Shown here in pieces: positions 62,232 to 64,000 of a DNA stretch of 64,000 nt. The first letter of the stretch is position 1; each line of letters begins with the position of its first letter. The stretch spans positions 1-64,000 of the forward strand of contig NZ_JAHZSS010000014.1 of the NCBI RefSeq assembly GCF_019457915.1, in the 5' to 3' direction. This DNA comes from Neiella holothuriorum. GTDB taxonomy: Bacteria; Pseudomonadota; Gammaproteobacteria; Enterobacterales; Neiellaceae. The notes under the pieces were generated by a model. The model was given only the letters and a program-made list of their open reading frames with translations, had not been told where the DNA came from and did no database searches. The translations under genes and the position numbers were made by a program.

Positions 62232-62924
62232 CTAGTGTAAAACAAGTGACGAAGGGTCATCGGTTTCAATAAAAATAGCCTTAAATACATTGTCGCCATT
62301 TTCATTCTGTTGAACCTTAACAAATGAATAATTTGATGCGAACTCACCAAGCTGATGAAGCTCAGACTCTTCAATATGATCAAAGAAAAAAGCGACAGCG
62401 CACACCCGCCCCGCACACGAATAATCCTCACTATATGCTTCGGAGCCGAATCGCTTCGCAATAGCATCTGCTAACAAAATTTCACGTTCACTAGAGCTAA
62501 CGGTATCGTCAGAAGAACGAATCTTACCAATTAGATCATTGAAGCTACTGACTGAAAACGACGACTCAATAGTTTTGTGGTTAAGGCTTTCATCATCATT
62601 AATATATGCTGAGTCTAGCTGCTCTGGAGAATCAAAAATCTCCGAATTCATCAGAGTATTTGAGTCGGCGTCTATCGAACGCTGTGAGCTAATCTGCTGA
62701 GAGTCATCCATTGAAGAGCTATCAGTTAGAGCGGCTTGCTCCACTGTGGATACTGGTGTTTGTGCTTTTTGGCTGGAATTACTCAAGGCTGCATCGAGCT
62801 TAGTCTCAATGACTTTTTCGTTAGTTGGGACAGAGGAGTCGGGGCTCGTTATAGAACTGCCCACAAAAATCAACAAAGCAGCGACGCCTAAAATAACACC
62901 AACAATCTTAGTTTTAACTTCCAT
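62232..62924 (-). CDS. Membrane-anchored hypothetical protein with Ser-rich linker
   Basis: The 230-residue protein has one N-terminal membrane helix (about 6-25; VGVILGVAALLIFVGSSI), a long low-complexity stretch rich in Ser, Asp and Gln (about 30-120), and a compact C-terminal domain with one Cys pair (EDYSCAGRVCAVAFFFDHIE). The topology suggests a periplasmic domain on a flexible linker. No family was recognised. The ribosome site AAGGAC precedes the ATG. Neighbours give no clue. Confidence 0.7.
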   Translation of the reverse strand: MEVKTKIVGVILGVAALLIFVGSSITSPDSSVPTNEKVIETKLDAALSNSSQKAQTPVSTVEQAALTDSSSMDDSQQISSQRSIDADSNTLMNSEIFDSPEQLDSAYINDDESLNHKTIESSFSVSSFNDLIGKIRSSDDTVSSSEREILLADAIAKRFGSEAYSEDYSCAGRVCAVAFFFDHIEESELHQLGEFASNYSFVKVQQNENGDNVFKAIFIETDDPSSLVLH

Positions 62925-63180
62925 ATTTAATGAGTCCTTTTACGCATAAAGCGAGAGAGGCATAACCACACAATCCATCAGCCTCCCCCGTGGTATTAAC
63001 TAAGTATCAAACTAAACCATCGAACAAGTTATAGCCCCGACCATCTGGGCTGGTCAATGGCAATATGGGGTTACTTAGTTTTTAGCTACTTCAATAAAAA
63101 ATTGATTACCTTGTGATGATTTCCTAATTTTTGCTCTACCTGTATCGGAAAGGGTTATTGAGCGCTCCATATTCGCACGG

Positions 63181-64000
63181 TTAAACCGCAAACGGATACT
63201 GAATCGGATCGTGATGCTGATAGCCAACCACTTCAAAATCATCCATGGTGACCCAAGTTTCTAAGTCTTTCAGCGACTTAATATCAGGATTGATATTCAG
63301 TTGCGGAGACGGGAATGGCTCGCGCTTAAGTTGGACATCTCGCATCATCGGCAATTGATCTTCGTAGATGTGGGCGTTGACGATTTTATGGTACGCCTTG
63401 CCCGGTTTGTTGCCGGTAATTTGTGCCATCAAGGCCAAGAAGGTGAAGACTTGGATTTGATTAAAATTCAGCCCTAACGGTACATCGCACGAGCGTTGAT
63501 AACTGGTTAGGTACAAGGTCTCGCCCAACAGCGAGAACGTGTGGCTATGCATGCAGGGACGTAAACATCCCAAATCAAATTCGCCTGGGTTATAAAAGGT
63601 TAAGATCTCGCCGCGATCGTCTTTTTTCTGGTTTAAGTTGCTGACGATCTTCGCAAGCTGATCAAGGTTGCTGCCATCCGGCTTTTGCCAACTTCGGCCT
63701 TGCACACCATAAACTCGGCCCATATCGTCGGTGCCTTTACGCACAGGATTATTCAACCAAGCTTGGTTGTCATTGGCATTGGCGTCCCATGTTTTGGTAC
63801 CAAGGGCGCGAAAGTCTGCGGCATTGTCAAAACCACGAATGTAGCCAAGAAACTCAGCAATCGCTGATTTCCAGTAACTTTTACGTGTGGTGATCAGCGG
63901 AAACTGATTATTCGCTACATCGTATTCCAAATCAGCATTAATCAAGGTTAAGCAACGTTTGCCAGTGCGCTCGTTTTCAATCCATTGGCCTTGGTCAACA
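63181..64000 (-). CDS. thyA: Thymidylate synthase (5' end outside window)
   Basis: The enzyme methylates dUMP to dTMP using 5,10-methylenetetrahydrofolate. The frame is open to the window edge; it includes [20 protein letters not shown] before [20 protein letters not shown]. The active-site Cys is in [14 protein letters not shown], and the dUMP-binding [20 protein letters not shown] and [15 protein letters not shown] follow. The C-terminus IQYPFAV fits the family. It matches the approximately 283-residue Vibrio-type ThyA, so about ten N-terminal residues are missing. Confidence 0.96.
   Translation of the reverse strand, partial: VDQGQWIENERTGKRCLTLINADLEYDVANNQFPLITTRKSYWKSAIAEFLGYIRGFDNAADFRALGTKTWDANANDNQAWLNNPVRKGTDDMGRVYGVQGRSWQKPDGSNLDQLAKIVSNLNQKKDDRGEILTFYNPGEFDLGCLRPCMHSHTFSLLGETLYLTSYQRSCDVPLGLNFNQIQVFTFLALMAQITGNKPGKAYHKIVNAHIYEDQLPMMRDVQLKREPFPSPQLNINPDIKSLKDLETWVTMDDFEVVGYQHHDPIQYPFAV

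Noticed and set aside
1-64000. Prophage, insertion sequences, toxin-antitoxin pairs or CRISPR arrays
   Set aside because: No integrase, transposase, terminal repeats, paired small toxin genes or regularly spaced repeats were seen on either strand.

Overview
This window looks like the chromosome of a marine gammaproteobacterium related to the Alteromonadales/Vibrionales. The sequence evidence is: an enterobacterial-type block tRNA-Asp / dnaQ / rnhA / yafS-like / gloB / mltD at the left end, a yqcA / truC / yqcC / DUF3549 block with a CsrB-type RNA about 3 kb further on, Vibrio-type thyA at the right end, maltoporin LamB plus MalM, an ExeM/NucH-type extracellular nuclease, PagL-type LPS deacylase, many surface lipoproteins, MCP, GGDEF and flagellin genes. 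Genus cannot be fixed from the sequence. No insertion sequence, prophage, CRISPR array or rRNA was seen.

Layout. 1-8.3 kb: housekeeping core (tRNA-Asp, DNA pol III epsilon, RNase HI, methyltransferase, glyoxalase II, two lytic transglycosylases). 8.3-10 kb: a flagellin whose variable domain is replaced by a HExxH zinc metalloprotease (flagellinolysin type), behind a sigma-28 promoter and away from any flagellar cluster. 10.2-14.5 kb: YjiH-type membrane protein, DUF4397-like lipoprotein, O-acetylhomoserine sulfhydrylase. 14.7-19.6 kb: TetR regulator divergent from an RND pump (adaptor plus permease). 19.7-26.4 kb: a tightly coupled five-gene operon: Cache-sensor Ser/Thr kinase, alpha/beta hydrolase, dipeptide-epimerase-like enolase, GH3-family adenylating ligase, PP2C phosphatase. 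I consider this the most interesting system in the window. 26.4-30 kb: LysR regulator with palindromes at both ends of its gene, a PAS-GGDEF cyclase, PagL. 30.1-35.4 kb: a second RND pump with two adaptors (TriABC layout). 35.8-38.4 kb: extracellular nuclease split by a -1 frameshift. 38.5-46 kb: small membrane protein, FAH-family hydrolase, Ig-like lipoprotein with FadR/PdhR-type palindromes upstream, DEAD-box helicase, malM, lamB. 46.5-51.3 kb: yqcA, truC, yqcC, DUF3549, MCP, and a CsrB-like regulatory RNA on the minus strand. 51.8-63 kb: accessory, mostly secreted or lipid-anchored proteins (BNR/sialidase-like, EreA/ChaN-like, DM13 lipoprotein, a lipoprotein derived from the flagellar hook protein FlgE, beta-helix lipoprotein, amidohydrolase lipoprotein) and a membrane-anchored AraC regulator. 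63.2 kb to the end: thyA, cut by the window edge.

How it fits together. Two proteins reuse flagellar architecture outside a flagellar cluster: a proteolytic flagellin and a hook-domain lipoprotein. The five-gene operon combines an extracellular sensor, a kinase and its likely opposing phosphatase with three small-molecule enzymes, which suggests phospho-regulated making or remodelling of an amino-acid conjugate; the product is unknown. The CsrB-like RNA, GGDEF protein, MCP and sigma-28-driven flagellin point to a motile bacterium that switches lifestyle. All functional statements rest on motif and family recognition by eye; no database search was run.
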